Shown here: positions 43,271 to 52,802 of the stretch, piece by piece | How positions within the stretch are numbered: the stretch's first letter is position 1 | Layout of the letters: each line of letters opens with the position of its first letter | Assembly (NCBI GenBank): GCA_945873505.1 | Contig: CAMCDQ010000009.1 | Location: 1 to 55,065 of the forward strand | Source: Chitinophaga pinensis | GTDB lineage: Bacteria > Bacteroidota > Bacteroidia > Flavobacteriales > Flavobacteriaceae | Direction: 5' to 3' | DNA length: 55,065 nucleotides | Made by a program: the position numbers and the translations under genes | Notes under the pieces: generated by a model | Told to the model about the DNA's origin: nothing | The model's database searches: none | Seen by the model: only the letters and a program-made list of their open reading frames with translations

Positions 43271-44452
43271 ATGAAAACAGCCTATATCGTAAAAGCATAC
43301 AGAACCGCCGTGGGGAAAGCACCAAAAGGCGTATTTAGATTTAAACGCCCTGATGAATTGGCAGCTGAAACCATTCAGTTTATGATGAATGAATTGCCCG
43401 ATTTCGACAAGAAGCGCATTGATGATGTGATGGTTGGAAACGCCATGCCAGAAGCAGAACAAGGATTGAATATGGGACGATTGATTTCCTTAATGGGATT
43501 AAAAATCGAAGACGTTCCAGGCGTAACAGTTAATAGATACTGCGCTTCAGGATTAGAAACCATCGGAATGGCAACTGCTAAAATCCAATCGGGAATGGCC
43601 GATTGTATCATCGCTGGTGGTGCCGAAAGTATGAGTTTTATTCCAATGGGAGGGTACAAACCTACCCCGGATTATGCTGTAGCAAAAGCGGGAAATGAAG
43701 ATTATTACTGGGGAATGGGCTTGACTGCCGAAGCGGTAGCCCAACAATATAAAATATCGAGAATCGACCAAGATGAGTTTGCTTATAATTCGCATCTAAA
43801 AGCGTTGAAAGCACAAGCAGAAGGGAAATTCGACAAACAAATTGTTCCAATAACAATAGAACAAACTTTTATCAATGAAAATGGCAAAAAAGAAACCAAA
43901 TCATACGTTGTAAATAAAGATGAGGGACCAAGAGCTGGCACTTCGGTTGAAGCATTATCAGTATTACGACCTGTTTTCGCAGCTGAAGGCAGTGTGACCG
44001 CTGGAAATTCATCGCAAATGAGCGATGGAGCCGCATTCGTTTTGATAATGAGTGAAGAAATGGTAAAAGAATTGAACCTCACTCCTATTGCTCGCTTGGT
44101 AAACTTTGCATCGGCAGGAGTTGAACCAAGAATTATGGGAATTGGTCCCGTTAAAGCGATTCCAAAAGCTTTAAAACAAGCAGGTTTGACAATAAATGAT
44201 ATTGATTTAATCGAATTGAACGAAGCTTTTGCATCGCAAGCATTGGCAGTAACAAGAGCACTAAACTTGAATCCAGATATCATCAATGTTAATGGTGGCG
44301 CAATTGCTTTAGGACATCCTTTAGGTTGTACAGGTGCAAAATTATCCGTCCAATTATTCGACGAAATGAGACTCAGAGGAAATAAATACGGAATTGTTTC
44401 TATGTGCGTGGGAACTGGACAAGGAAGTGCGGGGATTTATGAGTTATTGTAA
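43271..44452 (+). CDS. fadA: acetyl-CoA C-acyltransferase (3-ketoacyl-CoA thiolase)
   Basis: It cleaves 3-ketoacyl-CoA to acetyl-CoA plus a shortened acyl-CoA. The 393-residue product has the acyl-enzyme cysteine C91 in VNRYCASGLETIGMA, GGAESMSFIPMGG, the histidine motif NVNGGAIALGHPLGCTGAK and the second cysteine in SMCVGTGQGSAGIYELL. The TAA stop is the first part of the following repeat element. Together with fadB it should form the trifunctional-like complex. Confidence 0.95.
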   Translation: MKTAYIVKAYRTAVGKAPKGVFRFKRPDELAAETIQFMMNELPDFDKKRIDDVMVGNAMPEAEQGLNMGRLISLMGLKIEDVPGVTVNRYCASGLETIGMATAKIQSGMADCIIAGGAESMSFIPMGGYKPTPDYAVAKAGNEDYYWGMGLTAEAVAQQYKISRIDQDEFAYNSHLKALKAQAEGKFDKQIVPITIEQTFINENGKKETKSYVVNKDEGPRAGTSVEALSVLRPVFAAEGSVTAGNSSQMSDGAAFVLIMSEEMVKELNLTPIARLVNFASAGVEPRIMGIGPVKAIPKALKQAGLTINDIDLIELNEAFASQALAVTRALNLNPDIINVNGGAIALGHPLGCTGAKLSVQLFDEMRLRGNKYGIVSMCVGTGQGSAGIYELL

Positions 44453-44565
44453 GCCCCCTAGCCCCCGAAGGGGGAACTTCCGTGATACTAAATAAATAAT
44501 ATTGTATATAATCTAAAACCCTACTTACCCCTAGTAGGAATTCCCCCTTTGGGGGTTAGGGGGCT
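44451..44565 (+). repeat. C/G-rich inverted-repeat element between fadA and fadE
   Basis: It is a second copy of the element at 43164-43266, in the same orientation. Arms at 44451-44476 and 44541-44565 pair if G-U pairs are allowed, since the first arm has two A-to-G changes opposite T. The inner hairpin is CCTACT-TACCCCT-AGTAGG at 44520-44538, a compensated change relative to the first copy. The first two bases are the last two of the fadA stop codon. It ends 3 bases before the fadE ATG. Confidence 0.9.
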
Positions 44566-44568
44566 GAT

Positions 44569-46359
44569 ATGGCAGACAAAACACGCGGTGGTCAATTCAT
44601 CGTAAAAGAGACAAAATGTGAAGACATCTTCACGCCAGAAGACTTCAACGAAGAGCAATTAATGATGCGAGATTCTGTTAAGGAATTTGTGGACAAAGAA
44701 ATCTGGCCCAATAAAAGCCGATTTGAAAACAAAGATTACGCTTTAACGGAAGAAACAATGAGGAAAGCAGGTGACTTAGGATTTCTAAGCGTGGCTGTTC
44801 CTGAGGCTTATGGAGGAATGGGAATGGGATTTGTAAATACGGTTTTAGTTTGCGATTATATTTCGGGAGCGACAGGTTCTTTCTCGACTGCTTTTGGAGC
44901 GCATACTGGAATTGGAACAATGCCAATCACATTGTACGGAACCGGAGAACAAAAACAAAAATATGTTCCAAAACTCGCTTCTGGCGAATGGTTTGGTGCT
45001 TATTGCTTAACAGAACCAGGTGCAGGATCAGATGCCAATTCTGGAAAAACAAAAGCAGTTTTATCAGAAGATGGAAAATACTATAGCATCACTGGTGGAA
45101 AAATGTGGATTTCTAATGCTGGCTTTTGTTCCGTGTTTATCGTTTTTGCTCGGATTGAAGACGATAAAAATATTACCGGTTTCATTGTAGAAAATGACCC
45201 AACCAACGGAATCACTATGGGTGAAGAAGAACACAAATTAGGAATTCGTGCTTCTTCTACGCGTCAGGTTTTCTTTGCTGAGACTAAAGTGCCGGTTGAA
45301 AACATGCTTTCTGAAAGAGGAAATGGATTTAAAATTGCAATGAATTCCTTGAACGTGGGCCGAATCAAATTGGCTGCAGCCTGTTTAGATGCTCAACGAA
45401 GAGTGACAACTGACGCTATTAAATATGCCAATGAAAGAATTCAATTTAATACTCCGATTGCACAATTTGGCGCTATTCGTTATAAATTAGCCGAAATGGC
45501 AACTTCGTGTTATGCTGGAGAAAGTGGTACTTACCGAGCTGCAAAAGATATTGAAGATAGAATTCACGCTCGTGAAGCTGAAGGAACATCGAATCAAGAA
45601 GCTGAATTAAAGGGCGTTGAAGAATATGCCATTGAATGTTCGATTCTAAAAGTAGCTGTTTCTGAAGATGTACAAAATTGTGCCGACGAAGGAATACAAA
45701 TTTTTGGCGGAATGGGATTTTCAGAAGACACACCGATGGAAAGTGCCTGGCGTGATGCAAGAATTGCACGAATTTATGAAGGTACAAATGAAATAAATCG
45801 AATGCTTTCGGTGGGAATGTTGATTAAAAAAGCAATGAAAGGACACGTAGATTTATTAGGACCTGCATCTAAAGTTCAAGAAGAATTAATGGGAATTCCA
45901 TCGTTTGAAACCCCTGATTATTCTGAATTATTTGCTGAAGAAAAAGAGTTAATTGGTAAATTAAAAAAAGCATTCCTAATGGTAGCAGGCGGTGCTGTTC
46001 AGAAATACGGACCTGATTTAGATGCACACCAACAATTATTAATGGCAGCTGCAGATATGTTAATTGAAATTTACATGGCAGAAAGCACGATTCTTAGAAC
46101 TGAAAAAACAGCCAAAAAAGTGGGTGAAGATAAAGTTCAGGAACAAATTGCAATGGCAAAATTATACTTGTATAAAGCCGTTGATATAATCAATCTAAAA
46201 GGAAAAGAAAGCATAATTTCTTTTGCTGAAGGTGATGAACAACGAATGATGCTAATGGGTTTACGCCGTTTTACAAAATACACCAATATGCCAAACATCA
46301 TTGGTTTAAGAGAAGTAATTACTTCCAAATTGGTGGATAAAAATGAATATTGTTTCTAA
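44569..46359 (+). CDS. fadE: acyl-CoA dehydrogenase
   Basis: It catalyses the first, FAD-dependent step of beta-oxidation. The 596-residue product has AYCLTEPGAGSDANSGKT and KMWISNAGFCSVFIVFAR (FAD/substrate region), FGGMGFSEDTPMESAWRDAR, and the catalytic glutamate in ARIYEGTNEINRML, all typical of the family. A C-terminal helical extension of about 170 residues is shared by the longer group related to very-long-chain enzymes. It is the last gene of the marR-fad operon and ends in a terminator. Confidence 0.94.
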   Translation: MADKTRGGQFIVKETKCEDIFTPEDFNEEQLMMRDSVKEFVDKEIWPNKSRFENKDYALTEETMRKAGDLGFLSVAVPEAYGGMGMGFVNTVLVCDYISGATGSFSTAFGAHTGIGTMPITLYGTGEQKQKYVPKLASGEWFGAYCLTEPGAGSDANSGKTKAVLSEDGKYYSITGGKMWISNAGFCSVFIVFARIEDDKNITGFIVENDPTNGITMGEEEHKLGIRASSTRQVFFAETKVPVENMLSERGNGFKIAMNSLNVGRIKLAAACLDAQRRVTTDAIKYANERIQFNTPIAQFGAIRYKLAEMATSCYAGESGTYRAAKDIEDRIHAREAEGTSNQEAELKGVEEYAIECSILKVAVSEDVQNCADEGIQIFGGMGFSEDTPMESAWRDARIARIYEGTNEINRMLSVGMLIKKAMKGHVDLLGPASKVQEELMGIPSFETPDYSELFAEEKELIGKLKKAFLMVAGGAVQKYGPDLDAHQQLLMAAADMLIEIYMAESTILRTEKTAKKVGEDKVQEQIAMAKLYLYKAVDIINLKGKESIISFAEGDEQRMMLMGLRRFTKYTNMPNIIGLREVITSKLVDKNEYCF

Positions 46360-46389
46360 AACATAAAGATAGTTTTTGTTTTTTTGGTT

Positions 46390-46427
46390 AAAAAGTCACT
46401 TTGTATTCATTTGCAAAGTGACTTTTT
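46390..46427 (+). terminator. intrinsic terminator of the fad operon
   Basis: A perfect 14-bp stem, AAAAAGTCACTTTG with its complement (46390-46403 with 46414-46427), has a 10-base loop followed by T. It lies 30 bases past the fadE stop. Confidence 0.9.
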
Positions 46428-46524
46428 TTATAAAAAAGCTACAAATTTTAATATAACATTAAGTTATTAAAACTCGATTTATAAGAATTTATACCTATTT
46501 TTATTAAAAATTAAATTACTTATT

Positions 46525-47052
46525 ATGAAAAAAATAATCATCTCAATCGCAATAATAATTGCTGTAATTATTGGATGTAAAACCAATTCTTCAAATGGAG
46601 TTTCAAATAAATTAAACGTAACTTTTGAACCGAAAAGCAATAGTAATGTTAATGGATTTGGGGTTTTTACAGAAAAAAACAATCAGGTTACTTTTACAGC
46701 CAATTTCAAAGGTTTAAAACCTGGAATTCACGCAATTCATATTCACGAAAAATCAGATTGTTCGGCAGCAGATGGCAGTTCTGCGGGAGGACATTGGAAT
46801 CCAACGTTCAAAAAACACGGAAAATTGGCTGACGGAGAAGCGCACAAAGGCGATATTGGCAATTTTACAACCGATGAATTTGGGAACGGAACAATCACTA
46901 TCACAACTTCAGAATGGTGTATTGGTTGTGACGATGCAACAAAGGATATTGTTGGAAAAAGTTTAATTGTGCATCAAGAACCCGATGATTTCGTAACGCA
47001 ACCTACTGGAAATTCAGGCGCAAGAGTAGCATGTTCAGCAATTATCAAATAA
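46525..47052 (+). CDS. sodC: Cu/Zn superoxide dismutase, lipoprotein
   Basis: It is a periplasmic or surface superoxide dismutase. The 175-residue product has a lipoprotein signal ending at C18. Metal ligands are complete: H72 and H74 in AIHIHEKSDCS, bridging H90 in AGGHWNP, H98, H107 and D110 in GEAHKGDIGN, and H150 in LIVHQEPDDF. The structural disulfide should be C79-C170. An extra CxxC (C132 and C135, in SEWCIGCDD) sits in the loop before the last metal strand, which the E. coli form lacks. The sequence after the lipid cysteine (KTNSS) is not a clear surface-export signal. Confidence 0.93.
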   Translation: MKKIIISIAIIIAVIIGCKTNSSNGVSNKLNVTFEPKSNSNVNGFGVFTEKNNQVTFTANFKGLKPGIHAIHIHEKSDCSAADGSSAGGHWNPTFKKHGKLADGEAHKGDIGNFTTDEFGNGTITITTSEWCIGCDDATKDIVGKSLIVHQEPDDFVTQPTGNSGARVACSAIIK

Positions 47053-47097
47053 AAATTAATTTAGTGTAAAATCACTTTATTAATGCTTGAAAATATA

Positions 47098-47105
47098 TAA
47101 ATTTG
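47098..47105 (+). promoter_or_regulatory. -7 box of the LETM1-like gene
   Basis: TAAATTTG fits the consensus and lies 18 bases before the ATG at 47124. There is no TTG at the usual distance. Confidence 0.4.
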
Positions 47106-47123
47106 TTGTTATAATTCGAAGCA

Positions 47124-48323
47124 ATGATAAACCCATCAGCAACCGGCTGGATTGATAAATTCTTTTTAGATCAAAAATCTTTAACGAGCCCTGTTATTGA
47201 GAATCCAAACTTTTTTTATTCAAAAGTTAGAGATACAGGTTTCATTTATGGCTATATTATTTCATTGCAAACTCCTATTTTTGTTGACAATAAAGGATGG
47301 ACGGAAGATGAAATCACCAAAATTGCCTTATTGAATACTTTATTTGGCGTTTATAAAATTACAACTCTTGAAACCAATCCTGAAAAATACATTTCTAAAG
47401 TTTTAACTTTTTACAATGAGATGCATCCGGAAGGATTTAACTTGTTTAAGAAAATTTTACCGAGCAATTCCAACTCATTAAATTTAGAGAAAATCATCGA
47501 TACTCGTGTTCAAACCAATATCGATATTATCAATAAACAATTTTCTCACGTATTGACCAATGCGTTACTTTTTGTAGATGTTTTGGCGTTTCAACATTAT
47601 TTAACGCACGATACTATTCCTGAAAAATATTTAAAAAAGATTGAAGAAACTATTATCAGTTTGGTTTCTTTGGCATTAAAAACGAAATCCAACAAGACTA
47701 AATATGACGATTTGCTGATAAAATTATTTGAAGCATCGGTTCGTTATAGTAAGTTTTCAAATGTGAGTATTCAAAATTTAGAAGAATTGAAATTGGATTA
47801 TTTTACTTCTGATTTAGAGAAATACTATTTGATAGATTTGGCGGGAATGGCATTGTGGAGTGATGGAATTGTGGAGAAAAACGAAGCTTATTTCCTTTAT
47901 AATTTAGCTGAAATAATGACTGTTTCCGATGATTTTGTTTTGGAAAGTATTGCTAAAACAAATCAATTTATAACAGAATACAAAGATGAAATTCCTTATT
48001 TTAAATACTCAAATCCAGTAAAGCACTTTTTTGATCATACAACTCAAAATGTGGAAGTTTTGATAAGCCGAAACAAAAATAGATTGTTCAAGGAACTTTC
48101 TGAAAGCAAGGAATTGATGGTTTTACTTGCAAAATCTACGAAGCGAGATTTAGACGAAAAAGAAAAGAAGAAAATCAAAAAACAATTGTTGGATATTTGC
48201 AAATCAATTCCATCATTGGCAATATTTTTGTTGCCTGGAGGAAGTTTATTATTGCCTATATTAATCAAATTTATCCCAAAAATGTTACCGTCGTCATTTA
48301 ATGAAAACTTAGATGTCGAATAA
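47124..48323 (+). CDS. LETM1-like protein
   Basis: The 399-residue product is mainly helical. A long helical region around residues 130-330 includes FSHVLTNALLFVDVLAFQHY and KYYLIDLAGMALWSDGIVEKNEAYFLYNLAE, reminiscent of TerB/EF-hand-like acidic loops. Its C-terminal segment IPSLAIFLLPGGSLLLPILI, then KFIPKMLPSSF, matches the short motif of LETM1 ribosome-binding domains. I recall this group labelled LETM1-related biofilm-associated protein in Flavobacteriia. The function is unproven. It converges on the dab operon and is transcribed alone. Confidence 0.75.
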   Translation: MINPSATGWIDKFFLDQKSLTSPVIENPNFFYSKVRDTGFIYGYIISLQTPIFVDNKGWTEDEITKIALLNTLFGVYKITTLETNPEKYISKVLTFYNEMHPEGFNLFKKILPSNSNSLNLEKIIDTRVQTNIDIINKQFSHVLTNALLFVDVLAFQHYLTHDTIPEKYLKKIEETIISLVSLALKTKSNKTKYDDLLIKLFEASVRYSKFSNVSIQNLEELKLDYFTSDLEKYYLIDLAGMALWSDGIVEKNEAYFLYNLAEIMTVSDDFVLESIAKTNQFITEYKDEIPYFKYSNPVKHFFDHTTQNVEVLISRNKNRLFKELSESKELMVLLAKSTKRDLDEKEKKKIKKQLLDICKSIPSLAIFLLPGGSLLLPILIKFIPKMLPSSFNENLDVE

Positions 48324-48343
48324 AAGTCGTCCGAAGACGACTT
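48324..48343 (-). terminator. terminator of the carbon-uptake operon
   Basis: An 8-bp stem (48324-48331 with 48336-48343) on the minus strand reads AAGTCGTC-TTCG-GACGACTT followed by TTA. The C(TTCG)G tetraloop is exceptionally stable. It lies just past the dabB stop and abuts the stop of the converging LETM1-like gene. Confidence 0.75.
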
Positions 48344-48376
48344 AAAATAATAAAATTAATCTTTTTTTTGATACTT

Positions 48377-50248
48377 CTATGATGATCTATAAGCAATAGG
48401 GTGATTTTGTTTTTTGCTTGGCCCTAAAAATAATCTGGCATACATTCGTAATACTGCAATTTCTACAAACAAAAAACTAATTGTTGTAATTGCAATAAGC
48501 AAATACTCATCCTTATCAATATGATTAAACATTAAATCTACCCCAATAAAAGTTGGAGAAAAAGGCAATCCAACAAAAGCTAAGCACGAAATTAAGAACC
48601 AAAAACCATATTTAGGATGCTCATGATTGTAACCGTAAAAATGATTTAAATCGATTTTTTTTTCAATAGATTTCACTTTATGTAAACAATAAAACCCTAA
48701 AAAAGAGGCGCCTAAAAGCCCACTTATATATAATAAAATTTCTACATATTCATATTGGTCATTTAAAAAAGCTATTGAGAGTAAAATGTAAAACTGACTT
48801 GTAATTATCATAAACCAAACTGTTATAGCATCTGTTCGTTTTGCAAATGATTTTAAAATTAGAAGCATTCCAATAAAAGCAAATATTATATGCAAGATTT
48901 CATCTAGTTGTTTCGGTATAATTTCTTCATTTAGAAAGCAAAATAGTCCTACTAAATAAAGTATTACAAGTGAAATCAAGACTAATTTACTGCTTAAAAA
49001 ATTTAATTTTCTTCCAATCCATTTAAAAGGAAGCCAAAGAAACTTAAACTGAAAAGCATCCATATTCCATTCTTTCAAGCTTAGTAAATAAATAGAATTT
49101 GAAATTTTATTGGTAAATGAACTTGCGGTTCCATATTGTTTAGGAACATAACTGAAAAACTGATTGTGAATCATGTAACCTAAAACAGAAGGAGAAACCA
49201 ATAATTGATAGGTACGTAGGAATGCGTTTCCTGCAAAATGAAACAATGCCAAAAAGTGCCAACCTAAGGCAACTTCTACAAACATAAGTCCAATTTGTGC
49301 GATTGAACCGTAGGCGATTTGGGTTTTTACTGAGGATTGAACGCGAGCAATTAGAGTCCCAACAATTGCGGTGGTTAAACCAATAGCAATTACAAGAATT
49401 TTAATACTCAAAATCGTTTCCCAATACTCATAGGTACGCAATAACAAAAACACACCAATGTGAGCCGAAAGCGATCCGTAAAATATTGCACTTGAAGTAG
49501 TGGGGCCTTCCATTGCTCTTGGCAACCAGGATGAAAATGGAAATTGTGCGGATTTTATTGCTGCTGCAATTACAATCATTACTAAAATAAATGAAGTATA
49601 ATAGGTATGTTCAGCTATATGAGATACAACTAAATCTGTATTGTTTAATTTTAAGAAAGTAATGTTTTCATGCCATAAATGATGACTCATCCACATGGCA
49701 AGTATCAAGCAAACATCAGCAAAACGGTACAGTGAAATCGTTTTCAACCCATTTTTTACTGCTAAATATCTATCGCGATAAAAAATAATTAATAAAAATG
49801 AGGTAATTCCTAAAAATTCCCAACCCACAAACAAGGTCTCGAAATTCCCTGAGAATACGATTATCGAATAAGCAAAGAAAAACAGTAATAAGGTATTGAA
49901 AAAACGTTTGAAACCGCTATCTCTGTGAAGGTAAAATCGACTAAAAATGGCTACTAAAAAAGTAATTAATGTGCCTACAAATGCAAAACAAGCTGTGATT
50001 TTATCAAAAAATAAATCGATAAATATCTCGACATTTCCTTCTTTGTAAAAAGTGAAATGTTTAATGTCTAGTAGATTTGATCCACTTGAAACCCAACTAA
50101 TAATAAAAACGGATAAACCTAACAACTGCAAACCCATTGTGGTTATAACTACCCCTGCGATTGCATTCTCGTTTCTATTTCTAAAAAATAAACTGATTAT
50201 AAACCCCAATAATGGCAAGAGTATAAATAAATGAAGTAACTGTTCCAT
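48377..50248 (-). CDS. dabB: DabB, NuoL-like proton/sodium-conducting subunit of the DIC accumulation complex
   Basis: DabB is the membrane subunit that couples ion flow to CO2 hydration by DabA. The 623-residue product is an antiporter-like (PF00361) protein with about 15 helices. The key charges of this fold are visible: E144 in VGWEFLG, K232 in IKSAQFPFSSWLPRAMEGP, K308 in SSVKTQIAYGS and H337 in FHFAGNAFLR. It is not accompanied by other Nuo or Mrp genes, only by dabA 2 bases upstream, so it is neither complex I nor Mrp. Last gene of the operon. Confidence 0.88.
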   Translation of the reverse strand: MEQLLHLFILLPLLGFIISLFFRNRNENAIAGVVITTMGLQLLGLSVFIISWVSSGSNLLDIKHFTFYKEGNVEIFIDLFFDKITACFAFVGTLITFLVAIFSRFYLHRDSGFKRFFNTLLLFFFAYSIIVFSGNFETLFVGWEFLGITSFLLIIFYRDRYLAVKNGLKTISLYRFADVCLILAMWMSHHLWHENITFLKLNNTDLVVSHIAEHTYYTSFILVMIVIAAAIKSAQFPFSSWLPRAMEGPTTSSAIFYGSLSAHIGVFLLLRTYEYWETILSIKILVIAIGLTTAIVGTLIARVQSSVKTQIAYGSIAQIGLMFVEVALGWHFLALFHFAGNAFLRTYQLLVSPSVLGYMIHNQFFSYVPKQYGTASSFTNKISNSIYLLSLKEWNMDAFQFKFLWLPFKWIGRKLNFLSSKLVLISLVILYLVGLFCFLNEEIIPKQLDEILHIIFAFIGMLLILKSFAKRTDAITVWFMIITSQFYILLSIAFLNDQYEYVEILLYISGLLGASFLGFYCLHKVKSIEKKIDLNHFYGYNHEHPKYGFWFLISCLAFVGLPFSPTFIGVDLMFNHIDKDEYLLIAITTISFLFVEIAVLRMYARLFLGPSKKQNHPIAYRSS

Positions 50249-50250
50249 AA

Positions 50251-52791
50251 TTAGTTATAAAAATAAATTGGTAAATTCTCTTGTGTTGCGTGGGTAATAT
50301 GATTGGTTTCCATTTCTTTGGCATCTTCCAAGAGAGTATGCACATCTTTGAAAAAGTGAATCTGATTTGTCAAGGGTTTGTATGACACAAATTTCTCGTC
50401 ATTAAAGTAAAATATTTCATCTGTTTCAGGGTTAATTACCGATAAATGAACCCATTCATTATTGAACCATTCGTACATTTCTGGAACCGATTGAATAACC
50501 TTCAAGACCACCTCTGGGAAATGCTCTACAATAATCATGAGTCGCACGGGATCATGAACTTCGATCATTTGCCAAGGTAATCCTGGACGCAAATCACCAT
50601 CACTACTATTAGCAACACCAAAAAGGCCCATAACATTATGTGGTAATTTTGTCCCTGCACCTAATTTATAATTATCTACTCTCGAGAAATAATATTCTAA
50701 ATTGATTCCACCACAAACAGGCCCGAGTGGCTTCATAATTCCTGTTAAGAATTTACCTTCTAAATCTGTTTTATAATCATACGAATTTAAGAAAGCCCTT
50801 CTGTCTAGAAACAAACCTTTGGTTAAATTTCGTTTTCCAACAATACAAAGTGTGTTAGTTCCGTGACCTAGCTCTGGACGGGGTTCAAACAACGAAACGG
50901 AACGTTGTTTAATTGCTTTACGAATTTTTTTAATATCATTTTTGGTGTCAATTGATGCGAAACGACGAGAGCGTTCTTTAGCATTTATGTCTAAAGCCTT
51001 TTCAAAAGTTTGAGCATTTTTTATATGATTGTTTACATTTTCAAAGTTCAAAGTGTCTACATCATAAAACTCTATTTCGTCAGATGCTGTATCATGCAAT
51101 GCGCCAATAAATTGAGCCTCATTAGGAATATGAATTCCTTGGTTTCTAAGTTCAATTCTAACTTTTTCGTTATTAGCCATGGTGGCAAAAACTCTAGCGT
51201 TTACAGAACCTGGACGTCCACTACAAGCACCGCAATCATGCGCTGCATGATGTGGATTATTGGCACTGCTACTTCCGTGAGCCACAACATAAACTATAGG
51301 AGCAAAATTTTTAGTGAGTGCAATTCCGTTTAATAAACTTGCAACTCTGGTTGCCATTTCGTCAATTGTGAAACCAATTTGAAGATTGTTTTCGATGTCA
51401 TCAATATTTTTATTTTCAATAGTTAGCTTTCCTTCAGCGTTCATGTGAAGAAATGCATTTGATATCGCAGGACTTTCTTGTGGGAAAAACAAATTTTTAA
51501 CCAATCTATAGGCTGACCAAAATCCGAAAACAAACGTACTTAAAAAACCAGTTGTTAATAAGTGCGTTTTATTGGTATATAGTAAATCGTGTTCTCGTTT
51601 TTGAGTTACATCGTATTCTTTGATAAGGTATTTTGGTGTAACTGGAGCTGGACACAATTTATCGTAAAATTTAGCGCCAAAGGCTTGAAAATAAAACTCA
51701 ACCGTGAAAAAACCTGGTGTTCCAAAAGTTTCCGAATGTACATCGATTGCTTCAATATGTCTTCTTATACTGTCTTCTCTTTCATCGATACAAAAAATGG
51801 CTTGAAACGATTTCTTTTTAGTACCAACAACTTCAAATTGTTTTTTAGATATACTCAATTGCTGAATTCCAGCTAGAACCTCATCATAATAACTCCATTC
51901 GAAAGCGTCTTGCCAAATTTTCAAAACTTCTTGCAATTCTGTTTTCTCTATTTCTTCAAATAAATTTATAGGATTTTGGCTTGTAGTTTCTCCAATAGGT
52001 TTCCAAAAATCTCCCAGTTGATTGTCTAGATTATCAATTTCTAATAACAATTCGAAAAGAATTAAATCATGCAAAGAAATTTGTTTCGGACTCAATAAAG
52101 TATCGGGTTGTGCTTCTACAGAAGCAATGAGTCCGCTCCAACCCCTATGGCTAAATTGCTGATCGAAAATATATTGTTCGTAATAAGATTCTTTTCCAAC
52201 AACAATTTGTAGTAAACTGGTTATCGAAGTTTGCTGATGTAACAATAATGATCTAGCTCTTTTAGTTTTGAAAATACTTGCAAAACTATTTTTCTCCAAT
52301 TCTATAATCGATTCTAGAAAGCCTTTGTTTCCTATAGGGAAATCCCATATAGCAATTCCTTGATCGAGATAATTACACAAAAATCGAAACAAAAAAGGTT
52401 GTACTAAATTATCTAAATCAATACGATATTTTTGTTTCCAATTGGCTCGAAGCAAACCAATACGTTGTTCATTATGATCATCATAATCTTTAGAAATTAA
52501 ATTATTTTTCCAAAGAGCAATTTGATTACTTCCTATTCTGTTTTCGATTGCTTGGTCAAGAATTTCAGGACGAATTCTGCCTAATTCAAATAATTTTCTA
52601 AAATCTAAAAGTGGCATTGTAGCTTGATGTCCAAACACTTTTGATGATTTAAAAATGGCGTCATAAAATTTTGAACTTTGAAATGCGTGCAAAGAATTAT
52701 GATGAATAAAATCTTTCAACGGTGTTTGAGTTGGAAGATAATGTTTCAATTCATGCAAAACATGATGCTCATCAAAAGTGTTCTGTTTCAT
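50251..52791 (-). CDS. dabA: DabA, zinc-dependent CO2-hydrating subunit of the DIC accumulation complex
   Basis: DabA (PF10070, formerly DUF2309) is a beta-carbonic-anhydrase-like protein that turns CO2 into bicarbonate in one direction, driven by ion flow through DabB. The 846-residue product keeps the zinc and catalytic residues described for Halothiobacillus: C334 and D336 in AIFCIDEREDS, H505 in YVVAHGSSS and C520 in AAHDCGACSGRPGS, with the same H-to-C spacing of 15. The arginine of the CxDxR-type loop is present in DEREDSIRR. No signal peptide, so cytosolic face. It lies 11 bases after the carbonic anhydrase gene. Confidence 0.9.
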   Translation of the reverse strand: MKQNTFDEHHVLHELKHYLPTQTPLKDFIHHNSLHAFQSSKFYDAIFKSSKVFGHQATMPLLDFRKLFELGRIRPEILDQAIENRIGSNQIALWKNNLISKDYDDHNEQRIGLLRANWKQKYRIDLDNLVQPFLFRFLCNYLDQGIAIWDFPIGNKGFLESIIELEKNSFASIFKTKRARSLLLHQQTSITSLLQIVVGKESYYEQYIFDQQFSHRGWSGLIASVEAQPDTLLSPKQISLHDLILFELLLEIDNLDNQLGDFWKPIGETTSQNPINLFEEIEKTELQEVLKIWQDAFEWSYYDEVLAGIQQLSISKKQFEVVGTKKKSFQAIFCIDEREDSIRRHIEAIDVHSETFGTPGFFTVEFYFQAFGAKFYDKLCPAPVTPKYLIKEYDVTQKREHDLLYTNKTHLLTTGFLSTFVFGFWSAYRLVKNLFFPQESPAISNAFLHMNAEGKLTIENKNIDDIENNLQIGFTIDEMATRVASLLNGIALTKNFAPIVYVVAHGSSSANNPHHAAHDCGACSGRPGSVNARVFATMANNEKVRIELRNQGIHIPNEAQFIGALHDTASDEIEFYDVDTLNFENVNNHIKNAQTFEKALDINAKERSRRFASIDTKNDIKKIRKAIKQRSVSLFEPRPELGHGTNTLCIVGKRNLTKGLFLDRRAFLNSYDYKTDLEGKFLTGIMKPLGPVCGGINLEYYFSRVDNYKLGAGTKLPHNVMGLFGVANSSDGDLRPGLPWQMIEVHDPVRLMIIVEHFPEVVLKVIQSVPEMYEWFNNEWVHLSVINPETDEIFYFNDEKFVSYKPLTNQIHFFKDVHTLLEDAKEMETNHITHATQENLPIYFYN

Positions 52792-52802
52792 GTCTTTTTT
52801 AT

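Noticed and set aside
48377..50248. Calling the NuoL-like gene NADH dehydrogenase or Mrp subunit A.
   Set aside because: No other complex I or Mrp genes flank it, and its partner 2 bases upstream is DabA with intact zinc residues.
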